Assembly: GCA_905221605.1 (NCBI GenBank)
Contig: CAJNDS010002661.1
Location: 185,001-226,000, forward strand
Reading direction: 5' to 3'
Source of the DNA: Symbiodinium natans
Taxonomy: Eukaryota; Sar; Dinophyceae; Suessiales; Symbiodiniaceae
Length of the DNA: 41,000 nucleotides
Of the stretch, positions 9,301 to 20,128 are shown one piece after another (position 1 is the stretch's first letter; every line of letters starts with the position of its first letter). Both the position numbers and the translations under genes were made by a program. The notes under the pieces were generated by a model, which did no database searches, was not told the origin of the DNA, and was given only the letters and a program-made list of their open reading frames with translations.

Positions 9301-11720
9301 ACTGAAAGTGGTAGAGTGAGCGCGGCGGCCGAGCAGAAGGCCAGCTGAAAGGAAGCAGCACCTTGATTCAGGCCATAGAGCAGGAGGATGGCGGGCACCA
9401 ACAATGCATTTATTGCGGTTCTCCGATCCCCAATAATGAGAAGCAGCCTTAGGCATGCCATTGCTTGCATACTTCGGAACTCTGACTGCTCAACAACGTG
9501 GATTTCAGCGTCGCTGTCAGTATCGCTCTCGCTTGCCTCATCCTCGTCGACGTCCTCGCCGCATCTAGCTCCCGCCTCTTCTTGCTCAGCCTGCTCACCC
9601 AGAAGCATAAATACCTCTTCAAGTGAGGTCATGGACATGCTGTAGGCATCGAATCCCAGGATGGGCTTGTGCCTGTCAACTTCCAAAAGAAGAGGCCCAA
9701 ACTTGGAGATCTGGTGGAAGGGCAGAGAGTAGGACACCTTCTGCGCTAAGCTTCGGCCCATCTCCAGCTTCGCACCGGCCACATGCTCCTGAACGAGCCT
9801 TGACAGCAGTTGCAGCTGGTTTGGGCTGGGGCTACCACCAAACTCGACCTCGAAGTGGTAGCCGACCCCGAATTGCATCTTCAGGTCGTGGGATGTGCCA
9901 CATGCCTGGATTCGTCCACGCGAAAGGACGGCCTTGCGATCCGCCAGCGCATCTGCTTCTTCCAGGTAGTGGGTGGTAAAAAGGACGGCCCTTCCAACGG
10001 ACTTGGCTTGCAGGAGCAGCCGCCAGAGCTTGCGCCTTGAGGCAGGATCCATCCCGCTCGTCGGCTCATCCAGGAAGAGGAGCGGCGTCTCCCCGAGCAG
10101 CGCCGTGGCGACCCACAAGCGCCGCTTCTGGCCGCCCGACAGCGTGGTGCACAAGTCATCCACTTTCTCCTCAATTCCAAGCTCGGCGAGAAGCTGACAA
10201 ATCATCCCGTCAAAGTCCCTGTCGACACCACGCAAGCAAGCAAAAAAGTACAAGTGCTCTCGGACTGTGAAGACATCATATAGCGGGTTGTCCTGTGGGC
10301 AAATGGCCATCTGCCTCCGTGCTTCTGTGAGCTGTGTAGAAATGTCATAGCCGTTTACTGTCACACCACCACTGGTCACAGATGTCAAGCCAACCACGCA
10401 ATTCAAGCACGTTGTCTTGCCAGCTCCGTTGTGCCCAAGCAAGGCGAAAACCTCACCCTTGCGAACGTCCAGATCAATACTGTCCACAGCCACCTGTTCC
10501 CCGAAGGCTTTGTGGAGCTTGCGCAGGCACAGGGTAGGCGGGGCATCTTCCACACACCTACGTGAGGTCTCCTTGCACCAAGAGGCCCAATAAGCGGGAC
10601 GCAGGCAGAAAGAGAGGGCCTTGGCTTGGCCGAATTCACCTTGCCAAACCTGCTCAAGCCACCATGCCAAGACAAAGTAGATGAGAACGCTTGCCAACAT
10701 CATCATCAAAGAGTAGCCAGCCGGGAAGATTACAGTGGGATCTTGACATGGCTCGCTGGGTGAGTAGGGCGTGGCACAGAGCTCTTCTTGAAAAATCGAC
10801 CTGAAGTTCAAGCCCCGAGTGCACTCATCATTGCAGGAGTAGAGGGCCTCGTGCCACAGTACCGTGGAGAAGCTGTTGCCCACGTTTACCGTGGGAAGCA
10901 GGCTTGCCACCAGCCATGTTGCCCGTGACTTGCCTTTCAGCCATGCCTGCAAAGCCGCAAATGACGACATCAGGACGAGATTCACGAGCCCTGCGAGGAT
11001 CGAAGCAGTCTGCTGCCTGTCAACAAAGATGCTCACAATGGCTGCAAACTCCAACTGCTGAACATAACCTGCGAAAAAGATGAGCAGCACAATCAAAGGC
11101 GAAGAGTTCGAGAAGACTGGCACAACCAGTGTGAGCATGATGTAGGCTACCGAGATACTTGCACAGGAGACGATTGCAAAATATCCCATCCAAGACAGCC
11201 AGTACATCGTTGTTGTGAGACCATAGATCTCCTGTATGATTTTCATCTTGGATTCCTTCTCCCCCACAATCTCAACGATCGCAGATTGGAGGGTCCCTTG
11301 GGCTGCAAGCAGCAGAAAGAGCGGGACCAGGATTACCAGCATCGAAGTCCGTAGACTGGACAGCTCCTGGCTTTCATGACCTTCCTGGCTTTCAATGCTT
11401 TCCTTAGTTGTCCAGTAACCTGGGGGAATTAACGCTTAACCTTTGGGACATTATAAGGGGATTTCATTAATTACCCCCAAAAAGGTGAAAGGTTACCTAC
11501 TCTACTACCAAGTCTCAAAGCTTTCGGCCATCTTGTTGAGGCCATGGTACGTGACGGCGGCAAGTCCGGAGTACATGAAGGCCAGATACACGTTGGAGAG
11601 CAACCTCTTCCGCTTCATGGCCACCTTCAGATGCTTGTAAAGCATCACCTTGAACGTCGCCCACTTCGTCGGGGAAGGTGGTGGCTCCAATGGCTCCCAT
11701 TCAGGTTTTACATGCTCCAT
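6322..11720 (-). CDS. ABCA-type ABC transporter, full-size (four exons)
   Basis: Full-size ABC transporter with two TMD-NBD halves. Exons read 11720-11509, 11355-9197, 8147-7053 and 6938-6322. They sum to 4083 nt, exactly 1361 codons with the stop. The N-terminal half has hydrophobic helices at about residues 45-60, 76-90, 115-310. NBD1 carries Walker A GHNGAGKT (378-385), signature LSGGQ (476-480), Walker B LLFLDEP (496-502) and an H-loop TTHY. An acidic linker (EDVDEDEASESDTDSDAE) follows. The second TMD spans about 700-950. NBD2 has GPNGAGKT (1036-1043), YSGGM (1139-1143), LLFLDEPS (1159-1165) and TTHS. NBD2 has an atypical D-loop, SAAVDA, where NBD1 has the usual SGMDP. The tail is Ser-rich. 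ABCA proteins generally move lipids across membranes; the substrate here is unknown. The loops after the first helix of each half are shorter than in animal ABCA1. The first exon join (phase 2, T|C) is the least certain. Confidence 0.85.
6939..7052 (-). other. 114-nt GT-AG intron with 8-bp direct repeats at its borders
   Basis: This intron interrupts NBD2 between the signature and Walker B. On the coding strand GTTCCTCT occurs at 7052-7045, where it supplies the donor GT, and again at 6938-6931 as the first bases of the next exon. The last intron bases are AG. Removing 7052-6939 restores ALLGRSSLLFLDEPS in frame. An intron that begins with a copy of the exon sequence following it is what insertion with a target-site duplication would leave. 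Confidence 0.8.
8148..9196 (-). other. 1049-nt intron of the ABC transporter, GC-AG borders
   Basis: The reading frame of the second exon runs into stops after residue 790, and the next exon opens at about 8147 after an in-frame TAA. The only in-frame join I find uses a GC donor (GGAC|GCGAAG) at 9197/9196 and an AG acceptor (TTTAAG|AAG) at 8148/8147. GC donors are common in Symbiodiniaceae introns. A GAAGAA hexamer lies next to both borders. The intron contains the 40-bp repeat array at 8480-9062. Confidence 0.6.
8480..9062. repeat. About 14 degenerate ~40-bp repeats inside an intron
   Basis: On the plus strand the unit reads roughly GCGGTTGTTTTGCTTATTGG followed by TGCGTCTTCGCTTACTATG. Some copies carry a short insert such as ATATGATGTATATGCAG. 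Spacing varies because of these inserts. The array gives a false 172-codon frame on the plus strand rich in Cys, Leu and Val. It lies entirely within the GC-AG intron of the transporter gene. Confidence 0.85.
11356..11508 (-). other. First intron of the ABC transporter, with inverted-repeat ends
   Basis: The donor is ACTTG|GTAGTAG at 11509/11508, and the acceptor giving an in-frame phase 2 join is CTGTCCAG|TCTACGG at 11356/11355. Within it, about 11410-11502 reads as a near-palindrome. Both ends carry GTAACCT-like sequence pointing inward, followed by GGGGG and TAATTAA on each side. This looks like a small inverted-repeat element. Other acceptors upstream in the same frame are phase 0 and do not fit this donor. 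Confidence 0.5.
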
Positions 11721-13147
11721 GGCTGGGGAATCTCTGCCCTCAGACTCACACGCTCACCACCACAAGGGTTATTCCTGGACAGCTGGCAACGCGAGACACT
11801 TTCATTCAGATGCATCTTCAAAGAGCCTGGCTCGCTGTGAACGCTTCAAGGGCTTATGGGGATGTTCAGGGGTTGGGGGTTCGTGTTTGGGTGTAACAGC
11901 GTTCACCGGTTCATCGCTTCAAATCCCTGGTGGCTGGCGTGCAACGAGCGCCCCGCGGGGCTTAGGAAGGGTGCAAGACTGCTCGGATTCCGTGGAGTGA
12001 ACATTTGAGAAGGAAAGAAAAGGGGAACTCCATATGCAATCAGGACACTCTAGCAGTCCTGCACCCGCTCTGGACTTTCCTAGCCCTTCTACGTGCGGTG
12101 ACTGGCTGGTTCATAGTAGGGAATGAGGGAACTAAGGCCCTGTATGATCCCTTAAAGGGTACTAAGAACCAGGGTGTTGATTGCGAGCCTGCACTCAGCC
12201 TGCACTGCTGGCAAAGGTTGCTGAAGCTTGTCCATGCACTCAGGTGAGAGCGTATCGTTGGTGAGAATCCCATCACCGCTCTTGAGGTGCCTGGCTTGCC
12301 AGAAAGCAAAGTGCAACTTCTGAGTCGCAGGTCAATCATGTTGCTGGGTTTGGGATGATTCAGATATGCTGCTGGAACACATGGCGGCATGCGCTGTATA
12401 CCCCATTCATCGTGCCAAACACAACACTCGGCCAACTCAACGTAGAGGCAAGCATGCAAGTTGGCAAGAAAACCCTAAACCTAAACCTAAACCCCAAACC
12501 CTAAAACCCTAATGTCCCGAATTCGTGCGGTGAGGTTCTGTGGCCACGCCTCGAGGCCGCAGGTGCGGCTGCGCACGTCTGCGTGAAGCTGCTCTCGCAT
12601 CCATTTGTCGCCATGGCTGCGCACAACGCCACTGAGCTTGTGGGGTTTTAGAAGATTCAGATGTGGGGTCTACCTACACCCTCTGCAGGCGCCAATTTCA
12701 GCCTGAGCCTTTTCAGGCTGCTTTAAGGCCTGAATTCGAGAACTCCGCCTGAGGCCCTGAAATCCGCCTGAGGGCTTTTGAGGCGTTTTTGGGGCTTTGG
12801 GCTCGAACATGTACTGTCCAGTGTGAACCCCGCTGAAGTTGCAGCACTCAAAGCAGCAACTAACATCATCTGAGAGGTTACCATCACCGAATGTAGGCCA
12901 TTTGCCACCGAAAACAAGCCATCAACCCTTACAATAGACCCTCCCAAAAAGCCATCAACCCTTACAATAGACCCTTCCATGCTCGGTGCATCGATGGTGA
13001 TGCTGATGCTGGCCTTTTGCGCAGCGCTCAGTCGCTCAGTGTTCCGGCTTGCAAGGCTTCGAGATAGCAGGTTGCGAATGCAATGTGATTCTCGGTTGGA
13101 ATTCCCTGGCATTTGTCAACTATCTGGGAACACACACACCTGCCATC
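11721..13147. other. No resolved gene; minor repeats
   Basis: I find no supported exon chain between the transporter start and the ORF ending at 13148. A degenerate telomere-like stretch (CCCTAAACCTAAACC type, reverse orientation) lies at about 12470-12513. A 32-bp unit starting GCCATCAACCCTTACAATAG is directly duplicated at 12919-12977. The region 12690-12790 repeats CCTGAG/CAGGC-type motifs. The 80-140 codon frames present show no domain and lack splice support. Confidence 0.4.
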
Positions 13148-14452
13148 CTATGTAGCACGCCTTCGGCGATGCAAAGCACACGTTTTCAAAAAAACACTTC
13201 GGATGACCCTCTTGTCCACCAGCACTGCCCCCACCCTCCGGCTGGCTCGCGACACCCTACCCACATAGTCTTCATTACCTTCACAGGCATGAGCCTCAGG
13301 GTTCATGATTAGAGCCGAACCACTTTCCAGCCCAGAGCGCAGGCAATGCGCTATGTGGTGTAGCGAGTGGCCTTTCGGCTTGAGAACGAAAGCATGAATG
13401 AACATGCGTAAGACTTTCTGACCCAGCAGCTTGTATCCTCGCAAAAACCGAAGGATGACGATGTACATTCGAGTAGCACAAGGTCGATCTAGAAACAGAT
13501 TATGTCCGTGAACGAGATCGAAAAGCTCTAGGCACGCCTCACAGACCTGAAGCATTGTCGAAAGCAAGACCTCAAAACCATGGACACTTGGGCGTTGAAT
13601 GTTCAGCTTCAAGTACCACCTCAGCCAGCGCATCAAGATAAGAGAATCCGAGCCCTTGCTGTTGGCCCACGGTGCCGATGACTGGTTCTTGATGTGAAAG
13701 AACTGCTTGGTAAATCCACGAAGAGCCGGCTTTTCGTGGGAAACCTGGCAGAACAGCAAAAAGTTCATGTACGCTCTTTCCAAGCGTGCTTCCAGATTTT
13801 TACTGCCCCCTGGAAAATCGAAGAAGCACTTTCTCAGCAATACCCAGACAACGCCGCCCACAACATCTCTTGCAATGCCGAGTTTAACAACGTGGAAAAC
13901 ATCTGGCACCAAACTCCTTTCCTGGGCCCCCCCCCGGTCAAATGGGATCTGAGAAAGTGTCGGGGCTGCTTCAGGTTGCCACGGGAGGGTCTTGTAGAGA
14001 CTTGATCTCCATTGTGGAGACTCTGAGAAGTCCTCGAAAGATGGACAATCTGCACTGGGATCGAAGGACCCAGCTGCAGCATGACATAAATGACAGATGT
14101 GTCCCACCCGTCCTCTCACCATTACCTTCGAGTAGCTTCTTTCCAGATTGAAATAAACGGTGTGAAAGTCCAAGTCTCCTTTGATCGCAACAATTGCTCC
14201 GTAAAGTGTTTGGGCTCGGCCACCGACGTTGATTTCCACACCAGACTCAAAAAGAGACTTGAAGTCTTGGGCAGTGGCTTCCATCAGGTCTTGAAGAACG
14301 TTGGGGTTGTCCGTATACACAGTCTTTCCCAACCCGAACAACAAATGCCGGCTAAGGTACGAATGTCCTTTGTAGTTGGTGTACATTTTTCGGCAACATG
14401 ACACCACTTCAGGGGTAAGCAGCTCTTCATTCAAAGTTCCATACGAGGGCAA
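13148..14452 (-). CDS. Dinoflagellate multi-copy protein of unknown function (possibly element-borne)
   Basis: A single uninterrupted frame of 434 codons, open upstream as far as 14515. The first codon in the stated range is TTG, so the true start or an upstream exon is not seen. Features in order: a Cys pair with HICHLCHAAAG (about 118-128), DVFHVVKLGIARDVVGG (about 185-200), a Lys/Asn region with GSDSLILMRWLRWYL (about 275-290), a helical part with EACLELFDLVHGHNLFL, then KPKGHSLHHIAHCL and the C-terminal block EGNEDYVGRVSRASRRVG. From memory this order of motifs matches an abundant uncharacterised family in Symbiodinium genomes; I could not check this. Its high copy number and lack of introns suggest a transposable element or retroposed gene. 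The D and H residues could be catalytic, but I do not assign a transposase type. Confidence 0.7.
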   Translation of the reverse strand: MPSYGTLNEELLTPEVVSCCRKMYTNYKGHSYLSRHLLFGLGKTVYTDNPNVLQDLMEATAQDFKSLFESGVEINVGGRAQTLYGAIVAIKGDLDFHTVYFNLERSYSKVMVRGRVGHICHLCHAAAGSFDPSADCPSFEDFSESPQWRSSLYKTLPWQPEAAPTLSQIPFDRGGAQERSLVPDVFHVVKLGIARDVVGGVVWVLLRKCFFDFPGGSKNLEARLERAYMNFLLFCQVSHEKPALRGFTKQFFHIKNQSSAPWANSKGSDSLILMRWLRWYLKLNIQRPSVHGFEVLLSTMLQVCEACLELFDLVHGHNLFLDRPCATRMYIVILRFLRGYKLLGQKVLRMFIHAFVLKPKGHSLHHIAHCLRSGLESGSALIMNPEAHACEGNEDYVGRVSRASRRVGAVLVDKRVIRSVFLKTCALHRRRRAT

Positions 14453-14799
14453 TATCCAGACAACAGAAGGGATATTGCGTGACGGAGTGGTCCGACCATG
14501 TCCGACCCACCTCCATCACAGATGTCCAACCCAAGCAATCCCCAGAGCAGCAACCCACGGCAGTCTAAGATCATATGCGACCGTGCTACATGCAGGAGTA
14601 AGGGACAACAATATGTCTTAACTTTCGGCCAACTGGACAGCAAGTTCCAGAACTGCGTCATGGATTACCGAGACACCTTTCGGGAAGCATTCATAGTGGA
14701 GGAACCCCGACAAGTGGGGCTGGCATGCAGAGCATCGGTTATCATCGGACTTACAAGGCTTGTAAATAACTTATAAGTTGCGAATATCTAGACACGGAC

Positions 14800-15560
14800 C
14801 TGAGTGCATTGTTAGACTTCTGAGATATGGGTACACGTGATGACCCGTAAATGCCAAGCCCGCCAGTGGGCGAGGCTCCCCTAGGATTTCCTACATTCGA
14901 AAGCAAAGCCAAACCTGAAAGACTTAGGGGCAGTGGATTTGGTGTATTGCGAAAGGTGCGCGTGTGCGCGTGTGCGCGTGTGTGCGTGCGTGTATGGTTG
15001 CTTGGAGAGGAAGACCAATATGGGGGGGAGGAGGGGGGTGCTAAGGCCCGTACCTGCCTATATAGGCAGAAGAACCCACACGCCTCCCGCAAGGCAGAAG
15101 AAAACACTGAAACTCTAAACCGTGAAAATAAAACGCCGGCCTGTGGCGCCCCGCTTTCTTAATGACTTGCTGCCATACTGCTGCGGCCGGGTTCTGAGAG
15201 GTCTTAGAAGAGTTGAAAACGAATTCATGGCCTACCGCGCCTTGTGAGGGCGGCGCAATGCAGGTTCATGCACGAAAACGAATTGAATGCATTTGTGCAG
15301 TCTGCACTTGTGCAGTCCTGCACTATGGTACCTCTTGGCTCGGTTATCTAACCATGTCACAGCACACAGATATGAGCAGCTGTACTTACCGTTATGATGA
15401 TGGTATGCGTCGGCCTACCTATCATAGAGTGTATGAAGTACAAGTAGCAATTGAATTGTTCATGACCGGGACTGATTGATGCCCATGCCAAGTCTGAAAT
15501 TAATTAGTCCCTGTTGAACCAGCGTCGGCCGCATCGACTATCGTGCACCAAATTATGCCA
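14800..15560. other. No resolved gene; GT/GC microsatellite
   Basis: A short alternating purine-pyrimidine tract of GTGCGC and GTGTGC units lies at 14955-14995. No convincing exons are seen on either strand. Frames of 60-118 codons here are explained by the microsatellite. Confidence 0.4.
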
Positions 15561-16225
15561 TTAAGGCGGCCATGTCTTTCCAGCCGCAGCTGCACGCCTT
15601 CTTTCGCAGAACAAGGTCGCACTGCGGCGCATGGCCAGCCAAGCCTCACTTTGGAAATAGAACACGCGCCGCAACACAAGATCTCCTTCATGGATCGCCC
15701 AGGCCCCCCAAAAAGCACCCTGTCTGTGCAGCTTCAAACAATATTGATCCACTTGAGGAGCAGCCGATCCACGGCTGCATCTTGGCACGGAACATGAACC
15801 GTAGCTTTGGAGGCATGAGCCAGCCTGCTGCAGCCAGGCAGCCAAAAGCCTTCAGTATGGCTTTCACCACGCATGGTGGCGGAGCATCCTCCGTGACCTA
15901 GGTGCACCGAATCCACACTCTCCCAGGGTTGTGGATGCCAGTATTTCATATACGGCTGAATTGTGGCGGGTGGGACCTGTAGCTTGTGATCCACAATTTG
16001 CGCACGCGTTCTTCCAGCTGCGCACGCAGCTGCAATGATTTTGGAATCTGCAAGCAGTCTACGAGCGTTTGCCATGTAATGTGTTTGTCGCGAGCTCTTG
16101 TAGGTAGGCTTTGTTGGCAAACATGTTGAATGGCAGTGGTGCCAAAGAAGTTGAGAAGCGCATTCATTGAGCTGAAAATCTATTTTATCAAAACCACGTG
16201 AAACAATCATGCATAGACCCCACAA
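15561..16225 (-). CDS. Possible exons on the minus strand, unknown
   Basis: Two stretches have exon-like borders. About 15955-16163 follows a GATTTTCAG acceptor and is open in two frames, one containing MNALLNFFGTTAIQHVCQQS and the other ADSKIIAAACAAGRTRAQI. About 15630-15690 contains GDLVLRRVFYFQ and ends near AAA|GTGAGG. I cannot tell which frame is used, and no family is recognisable. From 16230 to 17425 I see nothing firm. Confidence 0.18.
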
Positions 16226-17427
16226 AGCGGTAAACCTCCGAGAGCCCTTGAAAGCACTCCAACAGCACCGTTAGAGCTCCAGTGCCCCAGGAAACACCAA
16301 TGTTTGCAAGGAAAAAGCCCGCGGAAGACGCATATTCATGATTGAGAATTGCTGCATAGTAGGGGCCGAAAGTGTGTAGCAGTGTCCCTTATCTAAGGTC
16401 TAAGGAACAACGACGCTCCCGCCACAGTAAACACCATGTTTGGAGCACTGCGTTTCCGAAACTGTAGTCAGCTGCACTTGTTGGTAGCTTTTGCACAGCT
16501 TTGCCAGAGCTCCGTACGCATTTGTATGTAGGCTTCGGGCACAATGTGTTTTTTGGGGATGGAAGGAGCTGAAGGTTTAGGAGCTTCAGGTTTCGGGCTT
16601 GCTTACGGATTCGGAAGTTGAGGCTTCGGGCTTTGCACGACTTCTTGTTTGGGGATTGGCAGGGGACTCGGCCAAGTTTAGAATTACCCTCCCCCCCCTC
16701 CCCTCCCCCTTCCCAGACAGTAACAGAAGCAGAAAGCACCGGTCACACACCAGGCGCTGTCACCAAAAAAACACTCGTTTAAATTGTCACTTGCGCATTA
16801 AAGTGCTCTGCTAATATTAATTCAATGGCAGCGGTTTCTTGGCTTCTTAACAGTACGTATGCAATGCTTGGATTTACAATTGACTTCGTTGGAATTTCGT
16901 GTATTCGTCTTTTTCTTCGAACACTTGCTTTGAGAGACTGCGCTGCAACCATTCCAAAGGACTTCATGGGATTGTGGCGATGTCGAGGCCCCAAAAACAA
17001 GAATTCCAGGACCATGATACTAGCGAGGTTTTTGCAACCGCCCATGTTTGCATCCAAAAAAAACGGAATCGAAGGGCTTGGGAAGAGTCATCTACACTTG
17101 AAGCAAATCGTGGTCGACTCCGTGTCCGGAGAACGACAGTTTGGCGCCAAGCAAGGAGTAGAGGACCTTGGCCAATGAATTTCCCTCGCCCTGAACGAAA
17201 AAGGTGGTGCTACCACACTCGAAACACCGCGAATATGACGATTGCCTTCAGCATTTGTAGTTCAGTGACAAAGGATAGTACAATTTTATACACGTCCAAG
17301 ACATCTAGGAAATGTGTTGGTGTTTGTGGCGTTTTGCCCAGGATGTGTATGAGGTTGAGAAAGGGTGCAGTTGTTTCTGGGTCTTTTTTTTGGTCTCTTT
17401 TTTCTTTGGTCGATTTTCTTGGTTTTC

Positions 17428-17640
17428 TCTAGGAAAAACCCTACTTTCCTTACATTTTGGACGGGTTTTCTGTCATTTCCCTTAGGTTTTCGTTGGTTTT
17501 GCATAGGGAAAACCCTATTTTCTTTACATTTTGGACGGATTTCCTGTCATTTCCCTTTGGTTTTCCTTGATGTTTCCTAGGGAAAACTCTATTTTCCTTA
17601 CATTTTGGACAGATATCCTGTCATTTCCTTCGTTTCTTGG
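17428..17640. repeat. Three tandem units of about 74 bp
   Basis: The motif CATTTTGGAC occurs at 17453, 17527 and 17601, a spacing of 74 bp. Each unit also contains AGGGAAAAC/AGGAAAAAC, CTA.TTTCCTTA and CCTGTCATTTCC. The array leads directly into the next dispersed repeat at 17640. Confidence 0.8.
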
Positions 17641-17930
17641 GCTTTGCAGCACGCTTGGTACGGCTTAAAAGCCCCCCCCATTTGCAAACACCCTGCTCAC
17701 ATGATGGGTGTCAGCAAGTTTCTTAGGCTTTGAAGCACGCTCTGCGGGTTGGGGGGGGGGGGGCGCAGCCCCCCCATTTGCAAACACAATGCTCACACGA
17801 TGTTTTTCAACTAGTTTCTTGGGCTTTGAAGCACGCTTGGTACGGCTTAAAAGAAGCGGGGGGGGGGGGGGGGGGTTGGGGGGGGGCGCAGCCCCCACCC
17901 CGCCCCCCATTTGCAAACACCCTGCTCACA
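17640..17930 (+). repeat. Three copies of a dispersed repeat with a TTTGCAAA core
   Basis: Each copy reads in order: TTTCTTGGGCTTTGAAGCAC, GCTTGGTACGGCTTAAAAG, a long G- or C-run with GGGGCGCAGCCCCC, CCATTTGCAAACAC, then TGCTCACATGATGGG. Copies start near 17640, 17722 and 17815. The reverse complement of the same order is found several times at 22025-22480. The GC-rich centre is a perfect short palindrome flanked by homopolymer G. Confidence 0.75.
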
Positions 17931-17935
17931 TGATG

Positions 17936-18110
17936 GGCCTTCCTTCCTTTCTTCCTTGCTTGGAATTCCTTGTTTTCTTCCTTGCTTTCTTCCTTCCTTC
18001 CTTCTTTCCTTCCTTCCCTCCTTCCTTCCTTCCGGCCTTCTCTTCCTTCTTCCTTCCTTCCTTCCTTCCTTCCTTCCTTTCTTTCTTTATTGCCTTCTTT
18101 CCTTCTAAAA
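17936..18110 (+). repeat. (TTCC)n pyrimidine microsatellite
   Basis: About 175 bp of imperfect CCTT repeats, purely pyrimidine on the plus strand apart from a few G and A interruptions. It directly abuts the dispersed repeat at 17930. It creates a serine/phenylalanine/leucine frame that is not a gene. Beyond it, 18111-18839 holds poly-C and poly-A runs at 18250-18275 and no recognised gene. Confidence 0.9.
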
Positions 18111-18839
18111 CCTACAACAAATAACGCTTTCCTATGAAAATACGATTTTGGAACGAAAAACCACGACAATGCATCAAGTCCTTTAGAACATGTAGAGGGA
18201 ATGGTGGTTTTCTTAGGAAAACCAAGAAAATTGACAAAAAAGAGACACCTCCCCCCCCCCCCCAAAAAAAAACCCTCCGTTGACAAATCTCTTTCGAGCT
18301 GCTTTACTTTTTTGATGTAATCACATTTTAACATCATGTTAACGAAGCTGCCACAGCTGAGGTACACAGATCAAAAACTGCACCAAATCTATTGCCGACT
18401 TTGCGGGCCTCTCATCTTGTTTAACCATCAACGAAAAAAGTGCGGCATTTTGCGCACCAGATTTTGGGCGGATCTCGAGAACGTTTGCCACGGTCCGAAG
18501 ATTGCACATTCTGTACTACATGCATGAAGGACTTCGCGTGATGGGCAGGCAATGATGGCGTAGGCTTTGCAGTATGAGCTTCCAGGAAGTCGCGAAGTTC
18601 AGGAGGCTTTGATTCAGCTCTGACAGTCAATGTGCTAAGTTGCACGAGACCTGTACAATCATCCGGGTGATGGCTCAATCTTCTACCAGATTTGTACGGA
18701 ATGCAGTTTCAGACTTTGCCTGGGTGAAATCCAAGACCATCCAAGTTCGGCAGGCTGACTTCCGTGAGTCTTTGCTGCCGGAACTTGTGGTTGTCTCTTC
18801 GATCTGATTTGTCTACACCAGGACCCGTGCAGGCATGAG

Positions 18840-19151
18840 ATGTCACGATCGCACAGTCTCGCGTGGTTGGCATGGACATGTTATATTAACACCCGATTGG
18901 GAAGGATCAAACGTACGCCTGCCGCTCATAAAATCAAGTCATGCCAAGGCTCCGCCCAGTCGGTCATCTTCGAATTGCAAAGAAAGGTTGCTCGCCCGGC
19001 TTCGAATTTGAAGTGCCGGGACATTCGGACCTCGAACAAGCAAGAGTTGCGTGCGCACAAGCATGAAGCAAGCCCTCAAATGGAAAATGCAAAGCAGGTG
19101 GCGAGAACGCTCTTGCGCCCCTCTCGCCGCAGCAAGCTGGTCTCCCAGTAG
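18840..19151 (+). CDS. Possible small intronless ORF, basic protein of 103 residues
   Basis: An ATG at 18840 opens a 103-codon frame ending TAG. The product is basic, with SNLKCRDIRTSNKQELRAHK in the middle and a C-terminal VARTLLRPSRRSKLVSQ. A GTTGCTCG donor-like site after QGSAQSVIFELQRK means it may instead be two exons. A second open stretch at 19225-19335 (GIPDNEYD-like, WKFKEIGLPSFRGCHLALAV) follows a GTGAAAG acceptor-like site. No domain is recognised. Confidence 0.25.
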   Translation: MSRSHSLAWLAWTCYINTRLGRIKRTPAAHKIKSCQGSAQSVIFELQRKVARPASNLKCRDIRTSNKQELRAHKHEASPQMENAKQVARTLLRPSRRSKLVSQ

Positions 19152-19572
19152 TTCTTTTCCCAGCCTTCTGGTGACAGCACGCCAGCCACTGATGCATGCT
19201 GATGTTTTCTTGGAATCTTAGAACCACATAATGTGAAAGGCACATTTGCCTGACAACGAGTACGACCGCTGGAAGTTCAAAGAGATCGGGTTACCGTCGT
19301 TCAGAGGCTGCCACCTAGCCCTGGCCGTGCAGGAACCATCATGTTTATTCTGGAGGCAACATTTTCTGCGATCCTCAGATTGCCCTTGCAAAGTGCCTAG
19401 CAAAGGAGCTCAAACAAATAAAAACATGGCTGCCAGGAAGCATGTACTGGCATTCTGGAAACGAGGCTCTTCTCCCCAGTCTTCAGTGCCGAGCACCACA
19501 AAAACAAGCGACTTTTCCATGCAGCGAAGACCTGAGTAAAGTGTATGTACAGCCCCCCACAGAAGAAGCACG

Positions 19573-20128
19573 TCATGCTAGCACCAGCTGCATCCCGAAA
19601 CGCTTGTAAGCAAAGTGGCACTCGTTTTGTATGCGCTCCCCTTTGGGGCAGCTCACGATCTGCAGGGAGACGTTGAAACTTGCCAGCGCGGCTTGTAACT
19701 TCTTCGCGGCGTTCATCACCCACGGCCTCAGCCGCTGGTCGTGGAGGTGAAAAATATTGTCATCGACAAGCCAAGATACCGGAAGCGGCAGGAGATGAAG
19801 CCTGTCCTGGCGCAGCTGGGGCCCATCGAAGACACCGGCACGCCCAATGCACAGTTACAACGCGCAGTTTAAGCTGAGCGCAGTCCTTGCGTCTGGACTT
19901 GGGATGTACTTCCTGCACCAAAGGCTGAGGCGGCTGCGTGCAGATACATCCGCAGTACATGTTACATATCAGCAGAAGCATGCTGTCGAGGTGCAAGACC
20001 GTCTGCTTCCCGTTGATCCGCTTGCCCCGCCAGGGACCGAACACGGCCAACGAGAGCAGCCCGATGATCAGGCACAGGGCCCTTTGTTGCCATATGCGCA
20101 GGAATGGCCAGAGGTAACCAGCAACCAT
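19573..20128 (-). CDS. Two-exon gene for a small type II membrane protein
   Basis: Exon 1 is 20128-19910 (ATG, 73 codons) and exon 2 is 19815-19573 (80 codons plus TGA). They join in phase 0 across a 94-nt GT-AG intron (GAA|GTACATCC, GGGCCCCAG|CTGCGC). The product is 153 residues. The N-terminus is a short segment followed by a hydrophobic anchor at about 17-32 (ALCLIIGLLSLAVFGPW) and basic RGKRINGK, as in type II signal anchors. A second hydrophobic stretch rich in Cys lies at about 49-62. Exon 2 contains LPVSWLVDDNIFHLHDQRL, then an amphipathic helix with NAAKKLQAALASFN and a tail KRFGMQLV. Exon 2 has strongly GC-ending codons, which supports coding. The DDN context is reminiscent of nucleotide-sugar binding motifs, but the domain is too short to assign. 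Alternative donor: CCTTTG|GTGCAG, also phase 0. Confidence 0.55.
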
